Assembly (NCBI GenBank): GCA_031285905.1
Contig: JAITVH010000164.1
Span: 1 to 50,942 of the forward strand
Length of the DNA: 50,942 nucleotides
Direction of reading: 5' to 3'
Source of the DNA: Prevotella sp.
GTDB taxonomy: Bacteria; Bacteroidota; Bacteroidia; Bacteroidales; Dysgonomonadaceae
Shown here: positions 1 to 7,593 of the stretch, piece by piece
How positions within the stretch are numbered: the first letter of the stretch is position 1
How the letters are laid out: each line of letters opens with the position of its first letter
Program-made: the position numbers and the translations under genes
The notes under the pieces: model-generated
Databases searched by the model: none
What the model was told of the DNA's origin: nothing
Seen by the model: the letters and a program-made list of their open reading frames with translations, nothing else

Positions 1-365
1 TTCATCTTTTGAAGTATCATTGCCGAGATTTCCTGTGGTGTATAGAGACGTCCGTCAATATCTACACGCGGCGTATTATTGTCTCCTTTTACTACTCTAT
101 AAGGTACACGTGGAACTTCAGGTTGAGCCTGATCCCATGTTTCACCCATAAACCTTTTTATAGAATATATCGTTTTCTCCGGGTTAGTAATGGCCTGACG
201 TTTAGCCGGATCTCCTACTTTACGTTCATTCCCTTCGATAAATGCGACAACCGATGGGGTTGTCCTTTTTCCTTCATTGTTGGCGATAACAATAGGCTCG
301 TTACCCTCCAATACGGCAACACAAGAGTTTGTGGTACCTAAGTCGATTCCGATAATTTTTCCCAT
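1..365 (-). CDS. dnaK: Molecular chaperone DnaK (Hsp70), N-terminal part, cut by window edge
   Basis: The complementary strand from 365 downwards reads an Hsp70 N-terminus: [20 protein letters not shown], then a phosphate-loop region with RTTPSVVAF and the segment [14 protein letters not shown]. About 121 residues of the ATPase domain are visible; the catalytic and substrate-binding remainder lies left of the window. DnaK is the cytoplasmic ATP-driven chaperone that works with DnaJ and GrpE on unfolded proteins. The ATG at 365 is the only start that gives the canonical [11 protein letters not shown] beginning. A sigma-54-like motif lies 55 bases upstream of the start codon (420-435) and is shared with hsp20 at 40.3 kb. 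The identity is certain; the promoter reading is inference. Confidence 0.97.
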   Translation of the reverse strand, partial: MGKIIGIDLGTTNSCVAVLEGNEPIVIANNEGKRTTPSVVAFIEGNERKVGDPAKRQAITNPEKTIYSIKRFMGETWDQAQPEVPRVPYRVVKGDNNTPRVDIDGRLYTPQEISAMILQKM

Positions 366-419
366 ATTTATATATATTTGTATTATTTAATTTTCAATAT
401 TGTTTTACAACATCTTTAT

Positions 420-435
420 TTCAAATGCTGTGCCA
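420..435 (-). promoter_or_regulatory. Candidate sigma-54-type (-24/-12) promoter of dnaK
   Basis: The minus strand reads TGGCACAGCATTTGAA. Against the sigma-54 consensus TGGCACG-N4-TTGCW it keeps TGGCAC and TTG at the right spacing and differs at two positions. A near match, TTGCACGCTTTTTGAA, stands at the comparable place upstream of hsp20 (40341-40356). Sharing by two heat-shock genes makes chance less likely. It could instead be the binding site of an unrelated heat-shock regulator. Confidence 0.45.
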
Positions 436-505
436 AAATGATAAATAATTAAATAAAAAATGAAATATGACGATTTGTCAGATTAAAATGAAGTGAAAAT
501 GGTAT

Positions 506-1471
506 CTATAATGAGCTGATCAGTTCTCGCTGAGTTTTAAAAAACTGGGTTCGTTGCACTTCTCCACTTTCAGATATCAATGTTGATACTCTTTTCAGAG
601 AATTTATTCTTTCCTTTACTTTTTGTAAGGTTTTAGTTTCTAGTGATACAACATAGTTTAAAGAAAATACTCCAATCATACTGAGATGAATAGTGTCTGC
701 ATCCAAATAGAAATAACTGGCATCGGAGCTTATATTTGATATATATACCTGAATCTTCTTACCTGTATCAAATCTGCCTTTGGCTGCAATATTTTCAAGT
801 ATATCGAGTAACCAGAGCAATTCATTCTTCAATGCATCAATATCTTCACTGTTTATTAGCCGGATGCTTCGAAAATAGTCAATCTCCTTCACAACAGATT
901 GAAACATCGAATTATCCCAGATATAACAGGTGCTTTCCATATTCATGGTTTCATCCAAAATAGCCTTATTTAATTTATAAAAACTTTCAGTAAATTCCAT
1001 TTCATGAAATGGAACCATAGAGGTCATATCCTGATTAAGGTAAGCCCATCGGAAGGAAGTGTATTTAGCTAATAAAAAAGAAAAGTGCATCGGGTATTGA
1101 GGAAAAACATTTGAGGTAAAAACCTGTTCGGAATATGAAGATTGCGCAGCTAGTTTTAATACTCCTAAGTATTCTTCAGCCATCTCATAATCAATTTCCC
1201 TCAAATTATAATATCGCTGAGATTTATATTCGAAAAACAAATTCTCGGTCTCGGGCGAATTGATAATATAGTCAAGGGATATACCCATTTTTTTTGCTAT
1301 CAAAGCCGCTTCGTCCAAAGTAAACTGGACATCTCCACGCAATCTCCTGTATACCGCTTCTTTCCCTATAGATAAAATATCAGATAAAACACTGGCGACA
1401 TTTGTACCTTTTGGCAATTTACTTCTAATTGCCTCTTGTAATTGTTTATTCAAAACATTTGTATCCAACAT
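506..1471 (-). CDS. Helix-turn-helix regulator of unrecognised family, paralogue of the gene at 21.5 kb
   Basis: This 321-residue protein starts with an XRE-like helix-turn-helix region (roughly residues 15-72) containing GKEAVYRRLRGDVQFTLDE and ISLDYII. The remaining 250 residues are rich in aromatic and acidic residues, have no membrane segment, and match no domain I recognise. The protein at 21528-22511 has the same layout: KESVYRRLRSEVPFTFDE and ISLDELI near the N-terminus, a YFRSIRLI/YFYKRGLI segment in the middle, and ESLKRYTTLI-like wording near the C-terminus. Both are therefore paralogues. DNA binding is inferred from the HTH; the C-terminal part may sense a ligand or bind a partner. 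It sits alone between rarA and dnaK, with 177 bases to rarA, so an operon with rarA is not evident. Confidence 0.7.
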   Translation of the reverse strand: MLDTNVLNKQLQEAIRSKLPKGTNVASVLSDILSIGKEAVYRRLRGDVQFTLDEAALIAKKMGISLDYIINSPETENLFFEYKSQRYYNLREIDYEMAEEYLGVLKLAAQSSYSEQVFTSNVFPQYPMHFSFLLAKYTSFRWAYLNQDMTSMVPFHEMEFTESFYKLNKAILDETMNMESTCYIWDNSMFQSVVKEIDYFRSIRLINSEDIDALKNELLWLLDILENIAAKGRFDTGKKIQVYISNISSDASYFYLDADTIHLSMIGVFSLNYVVSLETKTLQKVKERINSLKRVSTLISESGEVQRTQFFKTQRELISSL

Positions 1472-1648
1472 AGTTAAATGCAGTCGTTTATAGCGGCACT
1501 CTCAAATAATTAATTCTTTTTCGAAGAATTTTTATAATAAAAAAACAAGAAGATTTTTTTGAATGTTATTCGCTAGACAAATGTAAGCTATTTTTTGCAA
1601 TATATAATGATTTTGATTTACCTTTAGATTATAAAATTCCCTAATTGT

Positions 1649-2917
1649 TCAATATTTGTCTTTCCACAAATGCTTCATCCATTCTACTATTTTGTTTTCC
1701 GATGCATTTTGTTGAGGTTTCCAGAAAACTTTTCCTTTTATCTCTTTAGGGACATAATCCTGTTGAACGAAATTATTCTCGAAGCTATGGGCATATTTAT
1801 AATCCTTTCCATAATCCAGTTCTTTCATCAGCTTAGTAGGAGCATTGCGTAAATGAAGCGGAACCGGTAGATTCCCGGTTTCATTCACCAATGCTATGGC
1901 TTCATCGATAGAAAGATACGCCGAATTGCTCTTTGGCGACGTAGCTAAATAAACTGTAGCCTCGGCCAAAACAATTCTTCCCTCGGGCCAACCGATCTTG
2001 TGTAAGGTGTCAAAACATGCATTTGCCAGTAAAAGTGCGTTGGGATTTGCCAGTCCTATATCTTCTGCAGCCGAAATAACCAAACGGCGTGCAATGAATT
2101 TAGGGTCTTCACCTCCTGCAACCATACGAGCCAGCCAATAAATAGCAGCATCGGGATCACTTCCTCTTATTGACTTGATAAACGCTGAAATTATGTCATA
2201 ATGCATTTCTCCGCCTTTATCATAAGCTGCCGGATTCTCCTGTAACCGTTCTGTTACTAGCTTATCGGTTATAACAACTTTATCTTCGATATCGGCATTG
2301 ATTACTAAATCGATTATATTTAGTAATTTGCGGGCATCTCCTCCTGCAAATCGAAGTAAAGCGTTTGTTTCTTTCAGTTCAATATCCCTCTCTTTGAGGG
2401 CTACATCTTCTGTAATAGCTCTTTTAGCCAATTCAATCATATCCTCTTTATCGAGAGGTTGTAGCACATATACCTGGCAACGGGATAGTAACGGACGAAT
2501 CACCTCAAATGACGGATTTTCTGTAGTAGCTCCTATCAATGTAATAACACCTGTTTCTACAGCATTCAGTAAAGAATCTTGCTGGGATTTAGAAAAGCGA
2601 TGGATTTCATCTATAAACAAGATTGGACTTCTGGTATTAAAGAATTGGCTCTTTTTGGCCTGCTCTATCACTTCCCTTACATCTTTTACACCTGAGTTTA
2701 TTGCACTCAATGTATAGAATGGTGTATCGAGTGTATTTGCTATTATTTGAGCCAAAGTAGTTTTTCCCACTCCCGGAGGCCCCCACAAAAGGAAAGATGG
2801 AACTCTTCCCGAGTCTATCATTTTACGTAAAACAGCACCTTCGCCCACAAGATGCTTTTGTCCAATATAATCGTCGAGTGTACGCGGACGCATACGCTCT
2901 GCTAAAGGTTGACTCAT
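1649..2917 (-). CDS. rarA: Replication-associated recombination protein A (AAA+ ATPase)
   Basis: The product is a 422-residue AAA+ ATPase of the RarA/MgsA/WRNIP1 family, which acts at stalled replication forks and is related to clamp-loader subunits. Visible motifs: Walker A GPPGVGKTT (residues 46-54), Walker B ILFIDEIHR (about 99-107), sensor-1 region GATTENPS (about 129-136) with the arginine of LLSRC shortly after, and the C-terminal part with GSDPDAAIYWLARM and AAEDIGLANP typical of the family. Length agrees with the usual 420-450 residues. The ATG at 2917 gives the normal short leader ending in PLAERMRPRTLDDYIGQ. A -7-like element lies at 2941-2948. It is probably transcribed alone; the next gene on this strand begins 177 bases further on. 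Confidence 0.96.
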   Translation of the reverse strand: MSQPLAERMRPRTLDDYIGQKHLVGEGAVLRKMIDSGRVPSFLLWGPPGVGKTTLAQIIANTLDTPFYTLSAINSGVKDVREVIEQAKKSQFFNTRSPILFIDEIHRFSKSQQDSLLNAVETGVITLIGATTENPSFEVIRPLLSRCQVYVLQPLDKEDMIELAKRAITEDVALKERDIELKETNALLRFAGGDARKLLNIIDLVINADIEDKVVITDKLVTERLQENPAAYDKGGEMHYDIISAFIKSIRGSDPDAAIYWLARMVAGGEDPKFIARRLVISAAEDIGLANPNALLLANACFDTLHKIGWPEGRIVLAEATVYLATSPKSNSAYLSIDEAIALVNETGNLPVPLHLRNAPTKLMKELDYGKDYKYAHSFENNFVQQDYVPKEIKGKVFWKPQQNASENKIVEWMKHLWKDKY

Positions 2918-2940
2918 AATCGTTCTATATAATGAAATCT

Positions 2941-2948
2941 CAAATTTA
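2941..2948 (-). promoter_or_regulatory. Candidate -7 element for rarA
   Basis: The minus strand reads TAAATTTG, matching Bacteroidetes TAnnTTTG, 24 bases upstream of the rarA start. No convincing -33 TTTG was found at 19-20 bases. Confidence 0.35.
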
Positions 2949-3002
2949 CGAAAAGTTTCAGATCAATAGAAAAGGAAAATGAGAATATATTATAAAATGT
3001 AT

Positions 3003-4676
3003 TTAGAAGAAGATTATTAATAACAACTGTATAAGTATAATCCGTGCAAACATAGATACCGGATATACGGTGGCATATGCTACGGACGGATCGTCTTCAT
3101 CGATAATGGAATTAACATAGTTGAGGGCCATAGGATTTGCCATACTTCCACATAGCATACCTACATTTTTTGCATAATCTATTTTATAGATTTTCATCGC
3201 AACAGCTCCTATAATCAGAACAGGGATAACAGTTAATGCAAAACCAAAGGTAATCCACAGTATTCCTTCTGTTCTGAAGACTGTTTCCAGAAAATGCTCA
3301 CCTGCGCCTATACCCAGACAAGCCAGATAAATAGTCAGGCCGAATTGCCGCATTAAGAGATTGGCGCTTTGGGTAGTATAAGTAGCAATACGGAATTGAG
3401 GGCCAAAAGCACCCATTAATATGCCCACAATAATAGGCCCCCCGGCAATCCCAAGTTTGACAGGAATATCCATTCCCGGAAAAGGTATAGGCAAAGCTCC
3501 TAACAATAATCCTAAGGCAATTCCCAAGAATATAGCAATAAGGTTAGGGCGGTCTAATCTTTTTACTTCATTCCCTAACATCTTAGCAACATTGTCGATA
3601 GATGCCTTTTCACCAACAACCGTTAGTCCATCTCCTATCTGCAAAGATAAATTAGGTGATGCCAGCAAATCGATCCCGGCTCTGTTGATCCGGGTTATAT
3701 TGATGCCATATGTATTTCGCAGTTTAAGCGCACCCAGTTTCATCCCATTCACTTTACTATTGGTAACAATAATACGGCGCGAAACCAAAAGGCTGTTGTC
3801 TATGTGGTTCCAGTCTATATCTTCTTTGTTCCAATCGACATTCTCCTGTTCGCCAAATAAGACTTTGACGTGGTCGACATCCGACTTTTTAGAAATGATC
3901 AGCAAATGGTCATTCAGTTTAAGGATACTCTCAGATGTAGGAATTGTTACTACTCCGTCATGCCAGATGCGTGAGATGACAAAATGCCGCGATGCCAGTT
4001 TCATTACATCGCGTATGTTCATATTATCGATGGCCGGATTGGTAATATGAAATTCACCTACGTGCATATTTTTATCTTTCTTTCCCTGTGGCTCATCCAT
4101 GTTTCCTTTAGGTACAAACACTTTCCTTAAAAAAATAACAGCCAGAATTACACCTATAACTCCTAACGGATAGGCTACAGCTGTAGCTAATGCCATATCA
4201 TTAGTCATTTTGGTATCTCCGGTTATTTGTACCAATGTTTGCTGGGCGGCTCCAAGGGCAGGGGTATTCGTTGTAGCTCCACAAAGGATACCGACCATGT
4301 TAGGCAACGAGATATCACTGGCATAGCTTATGATAACGGTAAGTAGTAAACCAATAAATATTACGCCGAGAGCTAACATGTTGAGTTTAATGCCTCCTTT
4401 TTTCATGGAGGAGAAAAATCCCGGCCCGACTTGTAGCCCTAATGCATATACAAAAAGGATAAGTCCAAAATTCTGGGTAAAGTTCAACATATCCTTGTTC
4501 AGGTCGAGCTGAAAATGCCCGATAGCAATACCCACAAAGAAAACGAAAGTGATACCTAGTGAAATGTTGAAGAGTTTCAACTTGCCTAATTGTATTCCTA
4601 TTGCAGATGCAAGGGATACGATTATAATAGCCTGAACCGAAGAAGGTTCTAAAATGGTCTCCTTTAACCAATCCAT
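3003..4676 (-). CDS. AspT/YidE-family putative transporter with two TrkA-C domains
   Basis: The 557-residue protein has two blocks of hydrophobic helices (about residues 15-185 and 380-557) separated by a soluble region of about 190 residues that fits two TrkA-C (RCK-C) domains, each ending in a DGLTVVGEK- or DHLLIISKK-like strand. Each membrane half carries the duplicated family motif: GILCGATTNTPALGAAQQ in the first half and GMLCGSMANPMALNYVN in the second. This is the architecture of the aspartate:alanine exchanger family (AspT, YidE, YbjL). The substrate cannot be read from the sequence. The protein would lie in the inner membrane with the TrkA-C domains in the cytoplasm. It stands alone between rarA and a phosphoesterase. 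Confidence 0.88.
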   Translation of the reverse strand: MDWLKETILEPSSVQAIIIVSLASAIGIQLGKLKLFNISLGITFVFFVGIAIGHFQLDLNKDMLNFTQNFGLILFVYALGLQVGPGFFSSMKKGGIKLNMLALGVIFIGLLLTVIISYASDISLPNMVGILCGATTNTPALGAAQQTLVQITGDTKMTNDMALATAVAYPLGVIGVILAVIFLRKVFVPKGNMDEPQGKKDKNMHVGEFHITNPAIDNMNIRDVMKLASRHFVISRIWHDGVVTIPTSESILKLNDHLLIISKKSDVDHVKVLFGEQENVDWNKEDIDWNHIDNSLLVSRRIIVTNSKVNGMKLGALKLRNTYGINITRINRAGIDLLASPNLSLQIGDGLTVVGEKASIDNVAKMLGNEVKRLDRPNLIAIFLGIALGLLLGALPIPFPGMDIPVKLGIAGGPIIVGILMGAFGPQFRIATYTTQSANLLMRQFGLTIYLACLGIGAGEHFLETVFRTEGILWITFGFALTVIPVLIIGAVAMKIYKIDYAKNVGMLCGSMANPMALNYVNSIIDEDDPSVAYATVYPVSMFARIILIQLLLIIFF

Positions 4677-4756
4677 GAAATTATAACGTTATAAACGGAA
4701 GACAAAGGTATAATATTAATTATGATTGTTCAACTAACTTAAGAGATAAAAGTATC

Positions 4757-5608
4757 TCAATCCTTTTTCAAGGTTATTTCTACTATTTCGGGAGGAGCGA
4801 AGAACCGTAAGGGAACACCTCCCATTCCTATTCCTGATGTGATATAAAGGCTTGTATTATCTTTTTTCACCCATCCATACCTATATTTTTGCCCTGTTTG
4901 TGGAAGGTCGGGATGAAATGTACTGGGCAAAATAGGAGCCCATAAGCCAAAGAGTGTAATCTGTCCGCCATGTGTATGGCCTGAAAGCATCAGATCGACT
5001 AAATCGGTATCCAGCATTTCCATATAATCGGGGTTATGAGATAATAATATGCAGAAGTCCGATTTGTTGAGATCGGATATTGTATTTTCCAACAATTGCT
5101 CGTCTTCCCAGAAATCGCCTACTCCTCCTATTTTTATACTATCGTTCCCTTCTCTGATCCAATAAGATTGGTTGTCGCAGGTCTTGAAACCACAACCGGT
5201 TAATTCCTGTTGGATAAACTTCTCGTCTTCCCAATGGTCGTGATTTCCTAATACAGTATAAACTCCATACCTGCTTTCCAGTTTTTTTATCTCATCGAAG
5301 AATGGACGGGAATATTCAGCACTTTTCCATGTGTAGTCTCCTCCCAGAAGAATAATGTCAGGATTCCTCTCGTTTACTTTACTGACCAGTGTTTTGACAT
5401 CATCTTTCGTGAAATGCGAACTGGAATGGATATCAGAAATGAATATTATTTTCTTGCCAATAAAAGATTCGGGAACATCGGCAGATACAAAATCTATCTT
5501 TTTTATTCCTATGCTTCTTGCTTCGTAATATGCATATAGAAAGCAAAGCACTGGGAATAGAAGCATAGTAGCTACTATGATGATGTATTTTTTGTAGCTC
5601 TTAAACAT
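4757..5608 (-). CDS. Membrane-anchored calcineurin-like metallophosphoesterase
   Basis: This 283-residue protein has one N-terminal membrane segment (about residues 8-27) followed by a two-metal phosphoesterase domain. The signature residues appear in order: DIH (59-61), GGD (89-91), GNHDHW (121-126), LLSHNPDY, and GHTHGGQ. The anchored type resembles YkuE/LpxG-like enzymes, some of which hydrolyse UDP-diacylglucosamine in lipid A synthesis; the substrate here is unknown. The start ATG at 5608 lies inside the end of the pyrophosphatase gene (8-base overlap), so the two are translationally coupled or at least cotranscribed. Family assignment is firm, substrate is not. Confidence 0.9.
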   Translation of the reverse strand: MFKSYKKYIIIVATMLLFPVLCFLYAYYEARSIGIKKIDFVSADVPESFIGKKIIFISDIHSSSHFTKDDVKTLVSKVNERNPDIILLGGDYTWKSAEYSRPFFDEIKKLESRYGVYTVLGNHDHWEDEKFIQQELTGCGFKTCDNQSYWIREGNDSIKIGGVGDFWEDEQLLENTISDLNKSDFCILLSHNPDYMEMLDTDLVDLMLSGHTHGGQITLFGLWAPILPSTFHPDLPQTGQKYRYGWVKKDNTSLYITSGIGMGGVPLRFFAPPEIVEITLKKD

Positions 5609-6221
5609 TCTTGAATTCGATATTATAATCTTCTATCGCACGATTTATTATATCCCGGGCAACATCTACATTATAGATATCGCTGAGTATGCAACGGGGT
5701 GATTTATCGCCGGGTAAATCCTTATAGGTCGTAAAATAATGTTTCAGCCTGTCTATAACCTGTGCAGGGACATCGCATATGTCATGATATGAGCCATAGA
5801 TGGCATCATTCTCGAGTACTGCGATCAATTTATCATCGGCCTTATTATGGTCGAGCAAACGGAATCCACCTATAGGCCTTGCCTTCACTATTATATCGCC
5901 GTGAGTAATATCTTTTTCGGTAAGTACGCATATATCCACCGGGTCATTGTCTCCTTCTATATCTGTGCGTCCCAGAGCGATATTAGTCAATTCGGCTACA
6001 CGATCGGCACTGTACGTCTGAGGTATAAAACCATATAGGGCAGGTATAATATTGGAATACTTTTGTGGGCGGTCTATACTGAGGTATCCTGTTTCTTTAT
6101 CGACTTCATATTTGACGGTATCAGTCGGCACTATTTCAATAAAACAGGTTACTACTTCGGGTGCATTGTCTCCTACATTAATCCCGTGCCAGGGATGGGC
6201 TTTAAATCTATAATTATTCAT
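5601..6221 (-). CDS. ppa: Inorganic pyrophosphatase, family I
   Basis: The product (206 residues) hydrolyses pyrophosphate to two phosphates in the cytoplasm, driving biosynthetic reactions. Family I features are visible: EIVPTDTVKYEVDKETG near the N-terminus, the NIIPALYGFIPQTY segment, and the metal-binding DNDPVDICVLTE block (about residues 95-106) with DDKLIAVLEND later. The start ATG at 6221 gives MNNYRFKAHPWHGI, a normal beginning for Bacteroidetes members. The gene overlaps the following phosphoesterase by 8 bases. A TAnnTTTG element lies upstream at 6276-6283. Confidence 0.95.
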   Translation of the reverse strand: MNNYRFKAHPWHGINVGDNAPEVVTCFIEIVPTDTVKYEVDKETGYLSIDRPQKYSNIIPALYGFIPQTYSADRVAELTNIALGRTDIEGDNDPVDICVLTEKDITHGDIIVKARPIGGFRLLDHNKADDKLIAVLENDAIYGSYHDICDVPAQVIDRLKHYFTTYKDLPGDKSPRCILSDIYNVDVARDIINRAIEDYNIEFKNV

Positions 6222-6275
6222 AAAGTTTATATTCTATATTGATGCATGTATGGCAAACCTATGCCAAACAGAATG

Positions 6276-6283
6276 CAAATTTA
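6276..6283 (-). promoter_or_regulatory. Candidate -7 element for ppa
   Basis: The minus strand reads TAAATTTG, matching TAnnTTTG, 54 bases upstream of the ppa start. Just downstream (6251-6266) lies a small inverted repeat TGGCA/TGCCA in the leader. A -33 element at the normal distance was not convincing. Confidence 0.35.
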
Positions 6284-6397
6284 CATCATTATTCTCTTAT
6301 AAACATACACATCCATCAAAATCGGGTTAAAAAGCCGATGTCATGAACTCTTTTTATACTTGTGGCAGCCTGAGTATCTTAAATTACCTATTTGGAG

Positions 6398-7015
6398 TTA
6401 TTCATTAAAATATTTTTCTGCTTTTAACAAGTACTCTTTATGTGGACCTTCATACACCGGTAAAATATTTTTTCTATCCAGTCGAAAGCCTTTTTTTGTT
6501 ACTGTCCAGAAATCACCAAAAACAGAACTATAACAAATCTCTATTTCCATATTTTCGGATGCATGATGAAAAGCCGTTGCCTGTTCCGGAATTAGTGCCG
6601 TATACCATGTAGTATATATTCCAGCAGACCTTACCGAGCCAAATATTGTTTCTCCATTATGCGATCCATATTCGATATTTTTATGTTGAAATAGTTCTTT
6701 CCAATTTTCTACTTCGATACCATCTATCCGTACCACAATACGCTCAATAATGGCAGGGCCATTTCCTACATTCGCTATAATTATAGTAAACTCTTTGATA
6801 ACATCATTATCTGATGTTGGATTTGGATTAGAAACGATATTACTTCCTAATATTATCCGTGGCCATGCCGCTGCTTCATTTTGTGAAATAAGTGCTTCTG
6901 TTTGTTTGGATAAAAGATTAGTCTGCCTAACATATATAGCTAAAGTACAGATACTTACGGTTAGTGTCATTATAACTAATCCGTTCTTCCTGAGAAACTC
7001 TATTATTTTTTCCAT
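6398..7015 (-). CDS. Membrane-anchored protein of unknown function
   Basis: I do not recognise this 205-residue protein. It begins with a short charged stretch and one membrane helix (about residues 12-30, GLVIMTLTVSICTLAIYV), then a heptad-like polar segment (NLLSKQTEALISQNEAAAW), and a soluble domain that looks beta-rich (FTIIIANVGNGPAIIERIVVRI, MEIEICYSSVFGDFWTV). The NVGNGPA strand resembles immunoglobulin-like or surface-domain folds seen in small phage-defence or stress membrane proteins, but that is only an impression. The gene is isolated, with 176 bases to ppa and a divergent neighbour at 7138. Confidence 0.6.
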   Translation of the reverse strand: MEKIIEFLRKNGLVIMTLTVSICTLAIYVRQTNLLSKQTEALISQNEAAAWPRIILGSNIVSNPNPTSDNDVIKEFTIIIANVGNGPAIIERIVVRIDGIEVENWKELFQHKNIEYGSHNGETIFGSVRSAGIYTTWYTALIPEQATAFHHASENMEIEICYSSVFGDFWTVTKKGFRLDRKNILPVYEGPHKEYLLKAEKYFNE

Positions 7016-7105
7016 TTTCCAATATTAGATTTAATAAAATCAAAAATAAGTATTTTTTTAATATAATAGCACGTTCTAAAAGGCAACTTTGTTCTATTCT
7101 TTCCT

Positions 7106-7113
7106 TATATTTG
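7106..7113 (+). promoter_or_regulatory. Candidate -7 element for the dCMP deaminase operon
   Basis: TATATTTG matches TAnnTTTG, 24 bases upstream of the ATG at 7138. A TTTG at 7088-7091 is only 14 bases away, too close for a normal -33. Confidence 0.4.
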
Positions 7114-7137
7114 TGTTGCAAAAATCAGAAATGTTAA

Positions 7138-7578
7138 ATGGGAGAAGATAAACAACGGCTATTGGATGAGCGTTATATGCGTATGGCGAGCATTTGGGCC
7201 GAAAATTCGTATTGTAAGCGTCGGAAGGTAGGTGCTTTGATTGTTAAAGATAAAATGATCATATCGGATGGGTACAATGGTACTCCCTCAGGATTTGAGA
7301 ACATTTGCGAAGACGAAAACGATGAAACGAAGCCTTATGTATTGCATGCAGAGGCCAATGCCATAACAAAAGTAGCACAGTCACACAATAGTAGTATGGG
7401 AGCAACAATGTATGTCACGACATCTCCCTGCATAGAATGCGCAAAACTGATTATACAAGCGGGAATAAAAAGAGTGGTTTATAATCAGAGATACAGGCGG
7501 AGCGACGGGGCCGAGTTACTTGAACGGGCAGGAATAGAAGTCGTATACATTGATCTGGAAGAAATAGAAAATAAATAG
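7138..7578 (+). CDS. Deoxycytidylate (dCMP) deaminase family, ComEB-like
   Basis: This 146-residue zinc enzyme would convert dCMP to dUMP for thymidylate synthesis. Zinc ligands and the catalytic glutamate are clear: HAEANAI with H70 and E72, and PCIEC with C98 and C101. Upstream, the GYNGTPSGFENICED block (about residues 46-60) is the typical nucleotide-binding part of dCMP deaminases and argues against cytidine or tRNA-adenosine deaminase. It is the first of three plus-strand genes: 15 bases separate it from the S41 protease, which in turn overlaps a folate gene. Folate and dUMP both feed thymidylate synthase, so the grouping makes sense. Confidence 0.92.
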   Translation: MGEDKQRLLDERYMRMASIWAENSYCKRRKVGALIVKDKMIISDGYNGTPSGFENICEDENDETKPYVLHAEANAITKVAQSHNSSMGATMYVTTSPCIECAKLIIQAGIKRVVYNQRYRRSDGAELLERAGIEVVYIDLEEIENK

Positions 7579-7593
7579 ATATACAATAATAGA

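Noticed and set aside
9..341. 110-codon frame opposite dnaK
   Set aside because: The other strand reads an unmistakable Hsp70 N-terminus.
2298..2717. 139-codon frame opposite rarA
   Set aside because: Antisense shadow of a conserved ATPase with no family likeness.
3421..4050. 209-codon frame on the plus strand opposite the transporter
   Set aside because: It mirrors the coding strand of a well-supported membrane protein and has proline/serine-rich antisense composition.
7088..7113. TTTG/TATATTTG as a full -33/-7 promoter
   Set aside because: The gap is 14 bases, too short; only the -7 part is kept.
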